From positions 248,001-312,000 of the forward strand of contig NZ_LQZA01000003.1 of assembly GCF_001581925.1 (NCBI RefSeq): a stretch of 64,000 bases of DNA, read 5' to 3'. Of the stretch, positions 28,385 to 38,620 are shown one piece after another (within the stretch, counting starts at the first letter, position 1; each line of letters opens with the position of its first letter). Position numbers and translations under genes: made by a program. The notes beneath the pieces were generated by a model. It was not told the origin of the DNA and did no database searches. It saw only the letters and a program-made list of their open reading frames with translations. The stretch comes from Ferrovum sp. PN-J185. Its GTDB lineage: Bacteria; Pseudomonadota; Gammaproteobacteria; Burkholderiales; Ferrovaceae.

Positions 28385-29257
28385 TTACAGTTTTGTCCCC
28401 CAGCGTAACTTTTCACGTAACATAGCATAATAATCATGGGTTACGGGATGCAACAGCGTCACTTGCTCTTTTGCATGTGAAATGATTAATCGGTCATCGC
28501 TCTCTAATGCCATATGGTCTTGCACATCAAAATTGGCAAATGATCCTTTTCCTTTTTGTAAAACTACCTCAATTTTTGAGCGTTCACTCAATACAATAGG
28601 ACGATTACTGAGTGTATGAGGACAAATTGGCACCAACACTGTAGCCTGTAGTTCAGGATGAATAATAGGTCCACCACTTGAGAGCGCATAGGCTGTGGAT
28701 CCAGTTGGTGTCGCAGCAATAAGTCCGTCGGCACGTAAACTGTAGACAAAACGCTCATCCACTGAGACCTCAAGCTCAATCATGCTGCCTTGAGCACCTT
28801 TTGTTAAGACCACGTCATTTAAAGCAAAGTGTCGCGATATCATTTTGTTGTCACGCCAAATCTCTGTTTCTAACAAAGAACGCTTTTCTTCAACAAAGTG
28901 ACCATGAAGAACTTTTATTAATTCTTCTTCTAAATGCTGCGATGGAATATCGGTTAAAAAACCAAGCTGACCAAGATTAATACCAAGCATAGGTACTTTT
29001 TGCCCTAATAAAGAGCGTGCGGCCGACAACAGCGTACCATCGCCCCCCAAAACCACCACCACATCAACATATTGTCCCATTTCTTCAATTTGTACGATTT
29101 GGGCGCTGGTAGCTGGAACGGCAGCAGCACTTTTGGGGTCAAGTACAAAATATAATTCATTTTTTTCAAAAAAATGAATTAAACGCCCCATCGGCGCGGC
29201 TAAATTATGGCTGTTGTACTTACCAACAATACCGATTTTTTTAAAAATAAAGTTCAT
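28385..29257 (-). CDS. nadK: NAD kinase
   Basis: It makes NADP from NAD. The GGDGTLLSAAR motif (about 71-81) carries the catalytic Asp. It is followed by GINLGQLGFLTDI, the NDVVLTKG segment and TPTGSTAYALSSGGPIIHP, all hallmark sequences. Length of 290 is typical. Only 30 bases separate it from divergent hrcA, so the promoter of at least one of the two must sit inside the other's coding region. Confidence 0.96.
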   Translation of the reverse strand: MNFIFKKIGIVGKYNSHNLAAPMGRLIHFFEKNELYFVLDPKSAAAVPATSAQIVQIEEMGQYVDVVVVLGGDGTLLSAARSLLGQKVPMLGINLGQLGFLTDIPSQHLEEELIKVLHGHFVEEKRSLLETEIWRDNKMISRHFALNDVVLTKGAQGSMIELEVSVDERFVYSLRADGLIAATPTGSTAYALSSGGPIIHPELQATVLVPICPHTLSNRPIVLSERSKIEVVLQKGKGSFANFDVQDHMALESDDRLIISHAKEQVTLLHPVTHDYYAMLREKLRWGTKL

Positions 29258-29287
29258 GTTTGGAATTAAACCACATTTAGGTAAAAT

Positions 29288-30313
29288 ATGGTTATGTTAA
29301 ACGATCGTGCACGTGCTTTATTAAAAGCTTTAATTGAACGCTACATAGAAGATGGGCAGCCCATAGGCTCGCGCGCCTTATCCAAAACCTCTGGTATGGA
29401 TTTATCAGCGGCAACCATTCGTAATGTGATGGCGGATCTCGAGGAATTAGGGTTTATCTCAAGCCCACATACTTCAGCGGGACGGATTCCTACACCTCGC
29501 GGTTATCGTTTTTTTGTTGATAGCCTTATGACCATTAAACCCATCGAAGCCCTCACTCGCACGCAACTTGAAGAGCATTTGAGCCCTACTGACCCTCAAC
29601 GCCTAATTTCTGCGGCCTCGCAAATGCTATCAGAATTAACCGCCTATGCCGGAGTGGTGAGAACACCTAAAAGACGAAGTGAGGGATTTAGACATCTTGA
29701 ATTTTTAAGACTCTCCGAAAAAAGATTATTACTCATTCTCGTCACCCTTGAAGGTGATGTGCAGAATCGAGTTATTTTTACGGAAACGCAATACAGTCAA
29801 AGTGACTTAACTCAAGCTGCAAACTACCTGAATGAACATTATTCTGGTAGTGATTTTAATCAAATCAGACATACTTTACGATCTGATCTACAGACTCTGA
29901 GCAGTGACATTCAATCCCTTATGAACACCGCACTGGAAGTAGGTAGTGCGGCGCTTAAGGAAAGACAAAATGATTACATATTGAGCGGCGAAACAAAACT
30001 TATTCAACATAATGATGTCAGTCATAACATGAGTAAGTTACGCCAATTATTTGATGTATTTGAACAAAAAACTGGATTGTTACAACTATTAGAAATGAGT
30101 GAGAGTGCTGATGGAGTAAAAATCTTTATTGGCGGAGAATCTTCCGTTGTACCTCTAGATGAGTTTAGCGTGGTGACAGCACCCTACGAAGTCGATGGCC
30201 AAGTAGTTGGAACTCTTGGCGTAGTAGGACCAACACGTATGGCTTATGAACGTATTATCCCGATTGTAGATATCACGGCAAAACTTCTTTCTAGCGCACT
30301 TTCCCAACATTAA
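29288..30313 (+). CDS. hrcA: Heat-inducible transcription repressor HrcA
   Basis: A repressor that binds CIRCE elements of groE/dnaK operons. The N-terminal winged helix (about 1-70) reads ERYIEDGQPIGSRALSK and SAATIRNVMADLEELGFI, followed by SPHTSAGRIPTPRGYRFFVD, the family signature. The C-terminal domain contains VFEQKTGLLQLLE and GVVGPTRMAYERIIPIVD. I chose ATG 29288 for its upstream AGG; a second ATG lies six bases on. I see no CIRCE inverted repeat near hrcA, hemH, grpE or dnaK, so its operators are probably elsewhere. Confidence 0.96.
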   Translation: MVMLNDRARALLKALIERYIEDGQPIGSRALSKTSGMDLSAATIRNVMADLEELGFISSPHTSAGRIPTPRGYRFFVDSLMTIKPIEALTRTQLEEHLSPTDPQRLISAASQMLSELTAYAGVVRTPKRRSEGFRHLEFLRLSEKRLLLILVTLEGDVQNRVIFTETQYSQSDLTQAANYLNEHYSGSDFNQIRHTLRSDLQTLSSDIQSLMNTALEVGSAALKERQNDYILSGETKLIQHNDVSHNMSKLRQLFDVFEQKTGLLQLLEMSESADGVKIFIGGESSVVPLDEFSVVTAPYEVDGQVVGTLGVVGPTRMAYERIIPIVDITAKLLSSALSQH

Positions 30314-30328
30314 TGAATAAGGATTGCA

Positions 30329-31435
30329 ATGGCTAATTATCTTCCTGAACCAGTGTTCAACCATGGTTCAACACTTAAAACCGGAGTGCTACTGGTTAAT
30401 CTTGGTACACCAGATGCGCCTGATGCGCCATCACTAAAACGTTACTTAAAACAGTTTCTGAGTGACACAAGAGTAGTAGAAATTCCGCGGCCAATTTGGT
30501 GGTTAATACTAAATGGTATTATTTTAAATGTTCGTCCTAAAAAATCAGCAAAAAAATACGCCTCTATTTGGACTGCTGAAGGATCTCCCCTAAAAGCTAA
30601 CACTGAAAAACAAGCTCTACAACTTGCTAAACAATTGCAAGAAAGCACCCCTTCGCCATTAGTTGTAACCTATGCTATGCGTTATGGAAGCCCAAGCATT
30701 CCATCGCGTATCCAAGAATTGAAGGAACAAGGTTGTGAAAATATTTTAATGGTTCCACTCTATCCTCAGTACGCAGCCAGTACCACAGGCTCTTCTATGG
30801 ATGCGTTGTTTGACACATTAAAACGCTATCGCAATACACCTGGAGTAAGAGTAGTTCGTCAATATCACGATCATCCTGCTTATATTAATGCCCTCGCCTC
30901 ACGCATCAATACTTTTTGGCAACAACATGGTCGCCCGGAAAAGCTCATCATGAGCTTTCATGGGGTTCCTCGATATACCCTTGACAAGGGAGATCCATAT
31001 CATTGCCAATGCCATAAAACAGGACGCCTACTTGCTGAAAAGTTAGGTTTACAACCCAGTCAATATATGGTTACATTCCAATCACTTTTTGGTCGTGCGG
31101 AATGGATAAAGCCATATACCGAACCCTCAGTTATCGCTCTAGCTAAAGAAGGTATAAACAACATACATGTAGTCTGTCCTGGTTTTCCGTCAGATTGTCT
31201 CGAAACTCTTGAAGAGATAGGGATGGAAGTCAAAGCAGCCTTTATGGAAGCTGGAGGGCGTGATTATCACTATATTCCCGCATTAAATGATGATCCCATT
31301 TGGATTAATGCGTTAACAGATATAACCTTGTCGCACCTACAAGGTTGGCTAAAACCTCAATGGAATCAAGAGGATGATCAGCGTGAAGGTGAGTTATCTA
31401 AGCAGCGAGCATTGGCTTTAGGTGCAGCAAGATAA
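30329..31435 (+). CDS. hemH: Ferrochelatase
   Basis: It inserts ferrous iron into protoporphyrin IX at the inner membrane. Characteristic segments are [13 protein letters not shown] at the N-terminus, [11 protein letters not shown], the iron-site [17 protein letters not shown] (about 208-224) and [17 protein letters not shown] with the catalytic Glu. The length of 368 is usual for betaproteobacteria. AAGGA precedes ATG 30329, 15 bases after hrcA; the hrcA-hemH-grpE-dnaK-dnaJ order is characteristic of the class. Confidence 0.96.
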   Translation: MANYLPEPVFNHGSTLKTGVLLVNLGTPDAPDAPSLKRYLKQFLSDTRVVEIPRPIWWLILNGIILNVRPKKSAKKYASIWTAEGSPLKANTEKQALQLAKQLQESTPSPLVVTYAMRYGSPSIPSRIQELKEQGCENILMVPLYPQYAASTTGSSMDALFDTLKRYRNTPGVRVVRQYHDHPAYINALASRINTFWQQHGRPEKLIMSFHGVPRYTLDKGDPYHCQCHKTGRLLAEKLGLQPSQYMVTFQSLFGRAEWIKPYTEPSVIALAKEGINNIHVVCPGFPSDCLETLEEIGMEVKAAFMEAGGRDYHYIPALNDDPIWINALTDITLSHLQGWLKPQWNQEDDQREGELSKQRALALGAAR

Positions 31436-31452
31436 TTTTTTATCTAACCATA

Positions 31453-31480
31453 CTTGAAAATCTAAAAATAGTCTCCACTT
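31453..31480 (+). promoter_or_regulatory. Probable sigma32 (heat-shock) promoter of grpE-dnaK-dnaJ
   Basis: CTTGAAA (31453-31459) and CTCCACTT (31473-31480), 13 bases apart, resemble the RpoH elements CTTGAA and CCCCATnT. Transcription would begin near 31487, about 20 bases before the best grpE start. The -10 element is imperfect, so this is a visual prediction. Confidence 0.55.
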
Positions 31481-31507
31481 AGGGTATATTCTTTGATGGA
31501 GACTGGT

Positions 31508-32062
31508 ATGGAACAAAAACCACATGATGAATTGGATTCATCCAACAACAGTACAGAAAACAGTGAAGCACACAGTGCCGATACCGTCAGCGAGTTAGAT
31601 ACCCTACAACTGGCGCTGACTGAAGCAGAAAAACAAGTAAAAGAAAAAAATGATGCCTGGCTCAGGGCATTGGCAGAATCAGAAAATATTCGCAAACGTG
31701 CTGCTCAAGATTTAGCTTCTGCCAAGAAGTTTGCATTGGAATCCTTCGCATCAGAATTACTTGCAGTAATGGATAGCCTTGATGCTGCTTTAGCTGTAAC
31801 AGAAGCAAGTCTTGATAGTTACAGAAATGGGGTTGAACTCACAGCAAGGCAATTAAAAACCACCTTTGAGAAATTCAATCTCACAGAAATTAATCCAGTT
31901 AATGAAAAGTTTGATCCCAATCGCCACCAAGCCATTGCTGCTCTAGAAAATGACGAGGTAGCTCCCAATACTGTGTTATCAGTTATGCAAAAAGGATTTG
32001 CTTTGCATGAGCGAGTGTTACGACCAGCTTTAGTTACCGTATCTAAAGCAAAATCATCGTAA
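31508..32062 (+). CDS. grpE: Nucleotide exchange factor GrpE
   Basis: It releases ADP from DnaK. An acidic, poorly conserved N-terminus is followed by a long coiled coil (about 35-85) and the beta-rich head with NPVNEKFDPNRHQAIAAL and VLSVMQKGFALHERVLRPALV, the GrpE signature. I prefer ATG 31508 (MEQKPHDE) because GGAG lies 7 bases upstream; ATG 31496 is an alternative. About 184 residues is normal. A candidate sigma32 promoter stands just upstream and dnaK follows after 65 bases. Confidence 0.95.
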   Translation: MEQKPHDELDSSNNSTENSEAHSADTVSELDTLQLALTEAEKQVKEKNDAWLRALAESENIRKRAAQDLASAKKFALESFASELLAVMDSLDAALAVTEASLDSYRNGVELTARQLKTTFEKFNLTEINPVNEKFDPNRHQAIAALENDEVAPNTVLSVMQKGFALHERVLRPALVTVSKAKSS

Positions 32063-32127
32063 CACCCTTGAATTTTAGAAATACATCCCTATTTAAACAC
32101 TAACAGATATTTTAAGGATTAATTATT

Positions 32128-34053
32128 ATGGGCAAGATTATCGGTATAGATTTAGGTACAACCAATTCATGTGTTGCTGTAATGGAAAATGGCAAACCAA
32201 AAGTAATTGAAAACGCTGAGGGTGCACGTACCACTCCTTCAATTGTGGCTTATCTTGAAGGTAGTGAAGTATTGGTTGGCGCTCCTGCTAAACGCCAAGC
32301 TATTACCAATCCTAAAAACACTTTGTTCGCTGTAAAACGTCTTATTGGCCGTAAGTTTGAAGAAAACATGGTTCAAAAAGATATTGATATGGTGCCTTAT
32401 AGCATTATCAAAGCAAAAAATGGTGATGCTTGGGTTGAAGCACAAGGTAAACAAATGGCACCACCTGAAATTTCTGCTGCTGTTTTACAGAAAATGAAAA
32501 AAACAGCCGAAGACTACCTTGGTGAACCAGTTACAGAGGCAGTGATTACCGTTCCAGCCTACTTCAATGATAGTCAACGTCAAGCAACCAAAGATGCCGG
32601 ACGAATTGCAGGTCTTGAAGTAAAACGTATTATCAACGAACCCACTGCAGCTGCTCTTGCTTTTGGTCTAGACAAAAAAGAGGGTGATAGAAAAATTGCT
32701 GTTTATGACCTTGGTGGCGGTACATTTGATATTTCTATTATTGAGATTGCAGAAATTGATGGAGAACATCAGTTTGAAGTACTTTCAACCAATGGGGATA
32801 CGTTCCTTGGTGGTGAAGATTTCGACTTACGTGTTATTGAGTTTTTAGCTGAGGAATTCAAACGTGAGAACGGTATTGATTTGAAAAAAGATGTGTTAGC
32901 TCTACAACGCTTAAAAGAAGCTGCTGAAAAAGCGAAAATCGAACTCTCCTCTTCCAATCAAACAGAAGTAAATTTACCTTACATTACTGCTGATGCATCG
33001 GGACCTAAGCATTTAGTGGTCAAACTAACTCGTGCAAAACTTGAGAGTTTAGTGGAAGACTTGATTGCTCGCACTATTAAACCCTGTGAAGTAGCAATCA
33101 AAGATGCAGGTGTTAACATTAATGATATCGCTGATGTTATTTTAGTTGGCGGTCAATCACGTATGCCTAAAGTACAAGAGCGTGTTAAAGAGTTCTTTGG
33201 CCGTGATCCTAGAAAAGATGTAAACCCAGATGAGGCCGTTGCTATCGGAGCGGCTATTCAAGGTGGGGTATTACAAGGGGATGTTAAAGACGTATTATTA
33301 TTAGACGTCACTCCGCTTTCACTCGGTATTGAAACATTAGGTGGTGTAATGACTAAACTCATTCAAAAAAATACCACTATCCCAACTAAAGCATCCCAAG
33401 TGTTTTCTACTGCAGAGGACAACCAGTCTGCTGTGACCATTCACGTTTTACAGGGTGAAAGAGATGTTGCCTCGGGCAATAAGAGCTTAGGTCAATTCAA
33501 CCTCTCAGACATTCCTGCAGCACCAAGAGGAATGCCTCAAATTGAAGTAACTTTTGATATTGATGCTAATGGTATTTTACATGTCAGCGCAAAAGATAAA
33601 GCCACAGGCAAAGAAAATAAAATTACTATTCAAGCAAGCTCTGGTTTATCAGAAAGCGAAATTCAACGTATGGTAAAAGATGCTGAAGATCATGCAGAAG
33701 AAGATCGCAAAAACCTAGAAAAAGTGAACGCTAAAAACAGCTTGGAAGCATTGATTCATAGCGTTGAAAAATCATTAAAAGATCATGGCGACAAAGTATC
33801 AGCTGACGAAAAAGCGAAGATTGAAACAGCTTTAAAAGAAGCGCAAGATGCCTTGAAAAATGATGATGTTGAAGCGATGAAAGCAAAAAGTGAAGCGCTG
33901 TCTCAAGCAAGCTACACCTTAGCTGAAAAAATGTATGCAGCAGAAAATCCTCAAGCAGATTCGGCAGCCTCGCAAGAGTCCGGTTCTAATTCTGGAAAAG
34001 CCAACGAAAACGTCGTTGATGCCGAGTTTGAAGAAGTTAAAGATAAAAAGTAA
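32128..34053 (+). CDS. dnaK: Chaperone protein DnaK (Hsp70)
   Basis: An ATP-driven chaperone. All Hsp70 signatures are present: [15 protein letters not shown] (about 5-19), [16 protein letters not shown] (about 192-207) and [17 protein letters not shown] (about 337-353). They are followed by the linker [16 protein letters not shown] and the substrate-binding domain, with an acidic C-terminus ending in FEEVKDKK. Length of 641 is standard. ATG 32128 has AAGGA upstream. An inverted repeat lies between its stop and dnaJ. Confidence 0.98.
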   Translation: MGKIIGIDLGTTNSCVAVMENGKPKVIENAEGARTTPSIVAYLEGSEVLVGAPAKRQAITNPKNTLFAVKRLIGRKFEENMVQKDIDMVPYSIIKAKNGDAWVEAQGKQMAPPEISAAVLQKMKKTAEDYLGEPVTEAVITVPAYFNDSQRQATKDAGRIAGLEVKRIINEPTAAALAFGLDKKEGDRKIAVYDLGGGTFDISIIEIAEIDGEHQFEVLSTNGDTFLGGEDFDLRVIEFLAEEFKRENGIDLKKDVLALQRLKEAAEKAKIELSSSNQTEVNLPYITADASGPKHLVVKLTRAKLESLVEDLIARTIKPCEVAIKDAGVNINDIADVILVGGQSRMPKVQERVKEFFGRDPRKDVNPDEAVAIGAAIQGGVLQGDVKDVLLLDVTPLSLGIETLGGVMTKLIQKNTTIPTKASQVFSTAEDNQSAVTIHVLQGERDVASGNKSLGQFNLSDIPAAPRGMPQIEVTFDIDANGILHVSAKDKATGKENKITIQASSGLSESEIQRMVKDAEDHAEEDRKNLEKVNAKNSLEALIHSVEKSLKDHGDKVSADEKAKIETALKEAQDALKNDDVEAMKAKSEALSQASYTLAEKMYAAENPQADSAASQESGSNSGKANENVVDAEFEEVKDKK

Positions 34054-34069
34054 TTATTAAGGAACCATT

Positions 34070-34111
34070 GGCCGGACGTGTATTGATCAATGATCACTCA
34101 CACCTCCGGCC
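34070..34111 (+). other. Inverted repeat (mRNA hairpin) between dnaK and dnaJ
   Basis: GGCCGGA (34070-34076) pairs with TCCGGCC (34105-34111), and after one C/C mismatch GTGT (34078-34081) pairs with ACAC (34100-34103). The loop holds the palindrome ATTGATCAAT. No T-run follows, so it is not a standard terminator. It may protect dnaK mRNA or lower dnaJ output. Confidence 0.6.
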
Positions 34112-34142
34112 CTTCGTCCATTAAAGAGAACGATATTTAATT

Positions 34143-35291
34143 ATGAGTAAAAAAGATTACTACGAAGTTCTTGGTGTGAGTCGTGATGCCAGCGCGGAAG
34201 ATATAAAAAAAGCTTACCGAAAATTAGCCATGAAACATCACCCCGACCGTAACCCAGATAACCCCAAAGCAGAAGCGTTATTTAAAGAAGCTAAAGAAGC
34301 TTACGAAATTCTATCTGATGATGACAAACGAGCAGCCTACGATAGGTTTGGTCATGCGGGTGTTGACCCCTCGCAAGGAGGCGGGCCAGGAGCAGGAGGG
34401 TTCGGTGGCATGGGTGGCTTCTCTGATGCTTTTGGTGACATATTTGGCGATCTCTTTGGCGGCGGAGGGGCTGGCGGTCGTTCTCGTCAAGGTGGAGTGT
34501 ATCGTGGTGCTGATTTACGCTACAACCTTGATATCAGTCTAGAGCAAGCTGCACGAGGAACAGAAACCCAAATTCGAATACCTACAATGGTAACCTGCGA
34601 GAGCTGTAATGGATCAGGTGCTAAAAAAGGGACTTCACCTACCACCTGCTCGACCTGTGGAGGACAAGGACAAGTCCGTATGCAACAAGGGTTTTTTTCT
34701 TTACAACAAACCTGTCCTGTCTGTCATGGCTCAGGCAAAATGATTACTAACCCATGTAATGATTGCCATGGTTCAGGTCGTACTAAAAAACATAAAACAC
34801 TTTCTGTTAAAATTCCGGCAGGTATTGATCACGGTGATCGAGTCCGCCTTGCAGGTGAAGGTGAACATGGCGTGTCAGGTGGACCGCCAGGAGATCTATA
34901 CGTAGTAGTGCAGATTAGACCACATCCTGTTTTTGAACGAGACGGTGCTGATCTTCATTGCGAGATGCCGATTAGTTTTGCCACAGCAGCGCTAGGGGGA
35001 GAGATAGAAATCCCGACTCTAGATGGTCAAGCTAAATTAAAAATACCAGCAGAAACTCAAACTGGACAAGTCTTTCGTTTAAGAGGAAAAGGGATTAAAC
35101 AGTTAAGAGGAAGTGGGTATGGTGATTTAATGTGCCATGTTACTGTTGAAACGCCAGTAAGGCTCACTGAAGAGCAAAAAGAGTTGCTTCGCCAATTAGA
35201 CTCCACTACTCATGGTAGTGACACGCACAGTCCACGTGCCAAAACATTTATGGACAAAGTGCGTGACTTTTTTAACCCAAGTAACGAATAA
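34143..35291 (+). CDS. dnaJ: Chaperone protein DnaJ (Hsp40)
   Basis: It stimulates DnaK ATPase and delivers substrates. The J domain (1-70) contains the HPD triad in [11 protein letters not shown] Gly/Phe-rich region (about 75-118) follows. The zinc domain holds four CxxCxGxG repeats: [24 protein letters not shown] and CNDCHGSG (about 152-218). The C-terminal client-binding domains complete the type I architecture. Length of 382 is normal. Its stop lies one base from that of convergent cysS, with no terminator visible. Confidence 0.98.
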   Translation: MSKKDYYEVLGVSRDASAEDIKKAYRKLAMKHHPDRNPDNPKAEALFKEAKEAYEILSDDDKRAAYDRFGHAGVDPSQGGGPGAGGFGGMGGFSDAFGDIFGDLFGGGGAGGRSRQGGVYRGADLRYNLDISLEQAARGTETQIRIPTMVTCESCNGSGAKKGTSPTTCSTCGGQGQVRMQQGFFSLQQTCPVCHGSGKMITNPCNDCHGSGRTKKHKTLSVKIPAGIDHGDRVRLAGEGEHGVSGGPPGDLYVVVQIRPHPVFERDGADLHCEMPISFATAALGGEIEIPTLDGQAKLKIPAETQTGQVFRLRGKGIKQLRGSGYGDLMCHVTVETPVRLTEEQKELLRQLDSTTHGSDTHSPRAKTFMDKVRDFFNPSNE

Positions 35292-35292
35292 A

Positions 35293-36675
35293 TTATAGTC
35301 TACGCCATGTTGTACCAGAGGGGGTGTCTTCCAAGACCACCCCTTTGGACAGCAACGTATCACGAATTTCATCTGATCGAGCGTAATTTTTGTCTTTTCT
35401 TGCTTGTTTTCTGTCCTCAATAGCCTGCTCAATTTCTTCATCAGATAAATTTAAGCCACTATCAGAAACACTTCCCTGACGTAACCATTGTTCTGGGTCT
35501 TGATCTAGTAAACCAAGAATTGAAGAGAGTTGTTTGAGTAAAATTAAGTTTAACTTATCCTGGGTTCGATTAAATTCACGGGCTAAGTGAAACAGTACTG
35601 CTACTGCTTCAGAGGTATTAAGATCATCGTTCATTGCCTCTTGAAAACGTTTAGCATGCTCATTGTTCCAATCTACATCAGTTGGCAGGGTAAGATGCTG
35701 TCCGCGAAGTGCTGTATACAATGTTGTTAATGCGGCTTTAGCATCATTTAAATGTTGATCTGTATAATTCAACGGACTGCGATAATGGCCACGCAGTAGA
35801 AAGAAACGCACTACCTCTGGATGAAACACTTTTAATACATCAGCGATGGTGAAGAAATTACCTAACGACTTAGACATTTTTTCATCATTAACGCGTAAAA
35901 AGCCGTTATGCATCCAAATATTTACAAACTCATGACCGTGCGCACCTTCAGATTGAGCTATCTCATTTTCGTGATGAGGGAATTGGAGATCATGCCCTCC
36001 CCCATGAATATCAAAATGCTCACCTAAATAATGCTCACTCATGGCTGAACATTCAATGTGCCAACCAGGCCGCCCTTTTCCCCAAGGAGAATCCCAAAAA
36101 GGTTCACCTGGTTTGGCTGCTTTCCAAAGTACAAAATCTAAGGGATCTTTCTTATGAAGATCAACTGCAACCCTCTCACCAGAACGAAGATCTTCAAGTG
36201 ACTTGCCAGATAGTTTTCCATAATGAGGAAAATCTCTAACAGAATAATAGACGTCACCATTATCACCAAGATAAGCAAGCTTTCTTTCAATCAGTTGCCC
36301 AATTAACTTGATCATACCTGGAATATGTTGAGTGGCTTTGGGCTCTACACTGGGAGGCAATACACCAAGGGCAGTTAGATCAGCGTGCATTAAATCAATC
36401 ATTCTTTCAGTAAGAGACTGTATTGACTCATTATTTTCGTGAGCTCTAGCAATAATCTTATCATCTATATCAGTAATATTTCGTACATAAGTCACCTGAA
36501 AACCAAGCACCTGTAACCAACGGTATAGAACATCAAAATTAACCAGCATTCTGGCATGTCCTAAATGGCAGCGATCATATACTGTCATACCACATACATA
36601 CATACGAACTTGATTAGCTACAATAGGAATAAAAGTTTCTTTCTTCTTAGTCAGAGAATTGTGAAGTGTTAGCAT
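35293..36675 (-). CDS. cysS: Cysteinyl-tRNA synthetase
   Basis: It charges tRNA-Cys. Class I motifs are present: the HIGH-equivalent HLGHAR near residue 37, following CGMTVYDRC, and KMSKSLGNF (about 268-276). Zinc ligands are seen in the first Cys, [13 protein letters not shown] and [11 protein letters not shown]. Length of 460 is standard. It is divergent from the TPR-protein gene across 98 bases, and cysS next to TPR-ppi-lpxH is a common proteobacterial neighbourhood. Confidence 0.97.
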   Translation of the reverse strand: MLTLHNSLTKKKETFIPIVANQVRMYVCGMTVYDRCHLGHARMLVNFDVLYRWLQVLGFQVTYVRNITDIDDKIIARAHENNESIQSLTERMIDLMHADLTALGVLPPSVEPKATQHIPGMIKLIGQLIERKLAYLGDNGDVYYSVRDFPHYGKLSGKSLEDLRSGERVAVDLHKKDPLDFVLWKAAKPGEPFWDSPWGKGRPGWHIECSAMSEHYLGEHFDIHGGGHDLQFPHHENEIAQSEGAHGHEFVNIWMHNGFLRVNDEKMSKSLGNFFTIADVLKVFHPEVVRFFLLRGHYRSPLNYTDQHLNDAKAALTTLYTALRGQHLTLPTDVDWNNEHAKRFQEAMNDDLNTSEAVAVLFHLAREFNRTQDKLNLILLKQLSSILGLLDQDPEQWLRQGSVSDSGLNLSDEEIEQAIEDRKQARKDKNYARSDEIRDTLLSKGVVLEDTPSGTTWRRL

Positions 36676-36773
36676 AGTTATCTTATCAATTTAGGGCTAA
36701 TTCAAGCCATTGGAAATAAACACAATTAATTGATATAATTAAAGTTTATCTAAATCCGAAAGTATACCACGAT

Positions 36774-37376
36774 ATGATACGTCGCCTCTCGACCCTTGTA
36801 GTTTGTCTGGTGTCGTTAGTGCCATTAGTCTCACTGGCCGATAACCCCAATCCAACCACTCCCAAGTCTGATCCTAATCAACAAAGTACAGCCAGTGTAC
36901 AGTCCGTTACTGAACCTGGAAATCCTCCTGCAGGTTTTCCGGTTAACCCAATGAAAACCTTACAGCCTCTTATGGCTCAGCAACGATATGCAGAAGCAAT
37001 TAAAGAGGCTAATCGCTACTTAGATATGGACTCACATAACGGTGAGGTTTTGTTTATAAAAGCACAGGCGCTCACTCAATTAAAAAAGGTAGACGAGGCC
37101 ATTAGTGTGCTTGAAAACTTAACCGAGGTGGCCCCTGAAATGGCTACCCCGTACAATAATCTTGCAGTACTCTATGCACAAAAAGGTCGTTTGAATGACG
37201 CCAGAAAAATGCTTGAAATGGCAGTTCAAATTCAACCTAACTATGCAACTGCATTAGAAAATCTTGGTGATATCTATTTGACTAAAGCCAAAGAGGCTTA
37301 TACAAAAGCACAAAAAGAAAATCCCAAAAGTAAAAGTTTAAAGCAAAAAATAACCACCCTTTCTAACTTGGAGTAA
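36774..37376 (+). CDS. TPR-repeat exported protein
   Basis: A 200-residue protein with an N-terminal signal peptide (about 1-22, ending VSLA) and a Pro/Thr/Ser/Gln-rich spacer. About four tetratricopeptide-type helical repeats (about 60-180) follow; clear ones are [20 protein letters not shown] and [20 protein letters not shown]. Such repeats mediate protein contacts in the periplasm. This gene regularly precedes cyclophilin genes in betaproteobacteria, but its role is unknown. The ppiB ribosome site is inside its last codons. Confidence 0.88.
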   Translation: MIRRLSTLVVCLVSLVPLVSLADNPNPTTPKSDPNQQSTASVQSVTEPGNPPAGFPVNPMKTLQPLMAQQRYAEAIKEANRYLDMDSHNGEVLFIKAQALTQLKKVDEAISVLENLTEVAPEMATPYNNLAVLYAQKGRLNDARKMLEMAVQIQPNYATALENLGDIYLTKAKEAYTKAQKENPKSKSLKQKITTLSNLE

Positions 37377-37378
37377 AC

Positions 37379-37870
37379 ATGGTTCGTCTTAAAACAAATC
37401 TTGGTGATATCGTCATTGAACTCAATGCTGAAAAAGCACCTAAAACAGTAGCTAATTTCTTGGAATATGTTGAAGCTGGTTTTTATAACAACACCATATT
37501 TCATCGTGTGATAGATGGTTTTATGATTCAAGGTGGTGGTTTCGAACCCGGCATGAACCAAAAAGCTACTCGTGCACCTGTAGACAATGAGGCAGCCAAC
37601 GGGTTAACCAATGACATGTACACTATTGCTATGGCACGTACACCCAACCCGCATTCTGCCACCGCTCAGTTTTTCATTAATGTTGCTAACAATAGCTTCC
37701 TCAATTTCCGTTCAGCCACCCCTGATGGCTTTGGCTATTGTGTATTTGGACAAGTTACTGAAGGACAGTCTGTAGTTGACGCAATCAAAAAAGTGGCCAC
37801 AGGGAATCGTGCAGGCCATGCTGATGTACCTAAAGATGATGTTGTTATTCTCTCTGCAACGGTAGAATAA
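37379..37870 (+). CDS. ppiB: Peptidyl-prolyl cis-trans isomerase, cyclophilin type (cytoplasmic)
   Basis: It speeds X-Pro isomerisation during folding. The compact cyclophilin domain fills the protein: [20 protein letters not shown] with the catalytic Arg, [26 protein letters not shown] and [11 protein letters not shown]. At 163 residues with no signal peptide it matches PpiB. GGAG lies 5 bases before ATG 37379. Many relatives carry a tandem periplasmic ppiA here; only one cyclophilin is present in this window. Confidence 0.95.
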   Translation: MVRLKTNLGDIVIELNAEKAPKTVANFLEYVEAGFYNNTIFHRVIDGFMIQGGGFEPGMNQKATRAPVDNEAANGLTNDMYTIAMARTPNPHSATAQFFINVANNSFLNFRSATPDGFGYCVFGQVTEGQSVVDAIKKVATGNRAGHADVPKDDVVILSATVE

Positions 37871-37879
37871 GAGACGATC

Positions 37880-38605
37880 GTGCAACATAGTCTGTTCATC
37901 TCTGATCTTCATTTATCACCCAAAACGCTTACATTACGTAAGCGTTTTCTTGAGTTTCTAGCAGGTCCTGCTCGAGAAGCTGAATCTCTCTATATTTTGG
38001 GTGATTTATTTGAAAGTTGGATTGGAGATGATGATCTAGAATCAACTTTTAATCAAAAAATTGTTTCTGCTTTAAAAGAATTAACAGATTCCGGAACGTT
38101 GCTCTTTATCATGCACGGCAACCGTGATTTTCTGATTGGTAATCAATTTGCCCAAGCAACAGGTGCAACGTTAATCACCGACCCAACAGATGTTTTACTC
38201 TATGGTGTTAGAACCATCCTGACACATGGTGATCAATTGTGTACCGATGATGTGGATTATCAACAATGGCGCAAACAAGTCCGCTCTCCACAATGGCAAA
38301 AACAAGTTCTTGCCTTACCCATCGAACAACGACGCAAAATGGCTCAGGATGCAACAAATATGAGCACTGATGCTAAGAAAAAGAAAACCATGGAAATAAT
38401 GGATGTGTCAGCACAGGCTGTTATGGAATTGATTAGGAAGAATGATTATCCTCGCGTTATCCATGGCCATACTCATCGACCAGCACGGCATGTCTACCAT
38501 ATCGACGATCATAAATGTGAGCGTTGGGTTTTAACCGATTGGACCAATCAAAAAGCTGGTTACTTATATTGCGATCGTGACGGCTGTCGGGCCGTCACTT
38601 TATAA
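37880..38605 (+). CDS. lpxH: UDP-2,3-diacylglucosamine diphosphatase
   Basis: It hydrolyses UDP-diacylglucosamine to lipid X in lipid A synthesis. Metallophosphoesterase motifs in order are FISDLHLSPKT (about 6-16), LGDLFESWIGDDD (about 42-54), MHGNRDFLIG (about 76-85), LTHGDQLCTDD and HGHTHRPARH (about 195-204). Length of 241 is normal. Translation begins at GTG 37880 with a weak ribosome site, 9 bases after ppiB. Convergent with nrdB, 15 bases apart. Confidence 0.95.
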   Translation: MQHSLFISDLHLSPKTLTLRKRFLEFLAGPAREAESLYILGDLFESWIGDDDLESTFNQKIVSALKELTDSGTLLFIMHGNRDFLIGNQFAQATGATLITDPTDVLLYGVRTILTHGDQLCTDDVDYQQWRKQVRSPQWQKQVLALPIEQRRKMAQDATNMSTDAKKKKTMEIMDVSAQAVMELIRKNDYPRVIHGHTHRPARHVYHIDDHKCERWVLTDWTNQKAGYLYCDRDGCRAVTL

Positions 38606-38620
38606 GTTATTAAACAGTTA

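Noticed and set aside
34060-34142. Intrinsic terminator after dnaK
   Set aside because: A good hairpin is present but no U-tract follows it, and dnaJ continues in the same direction.
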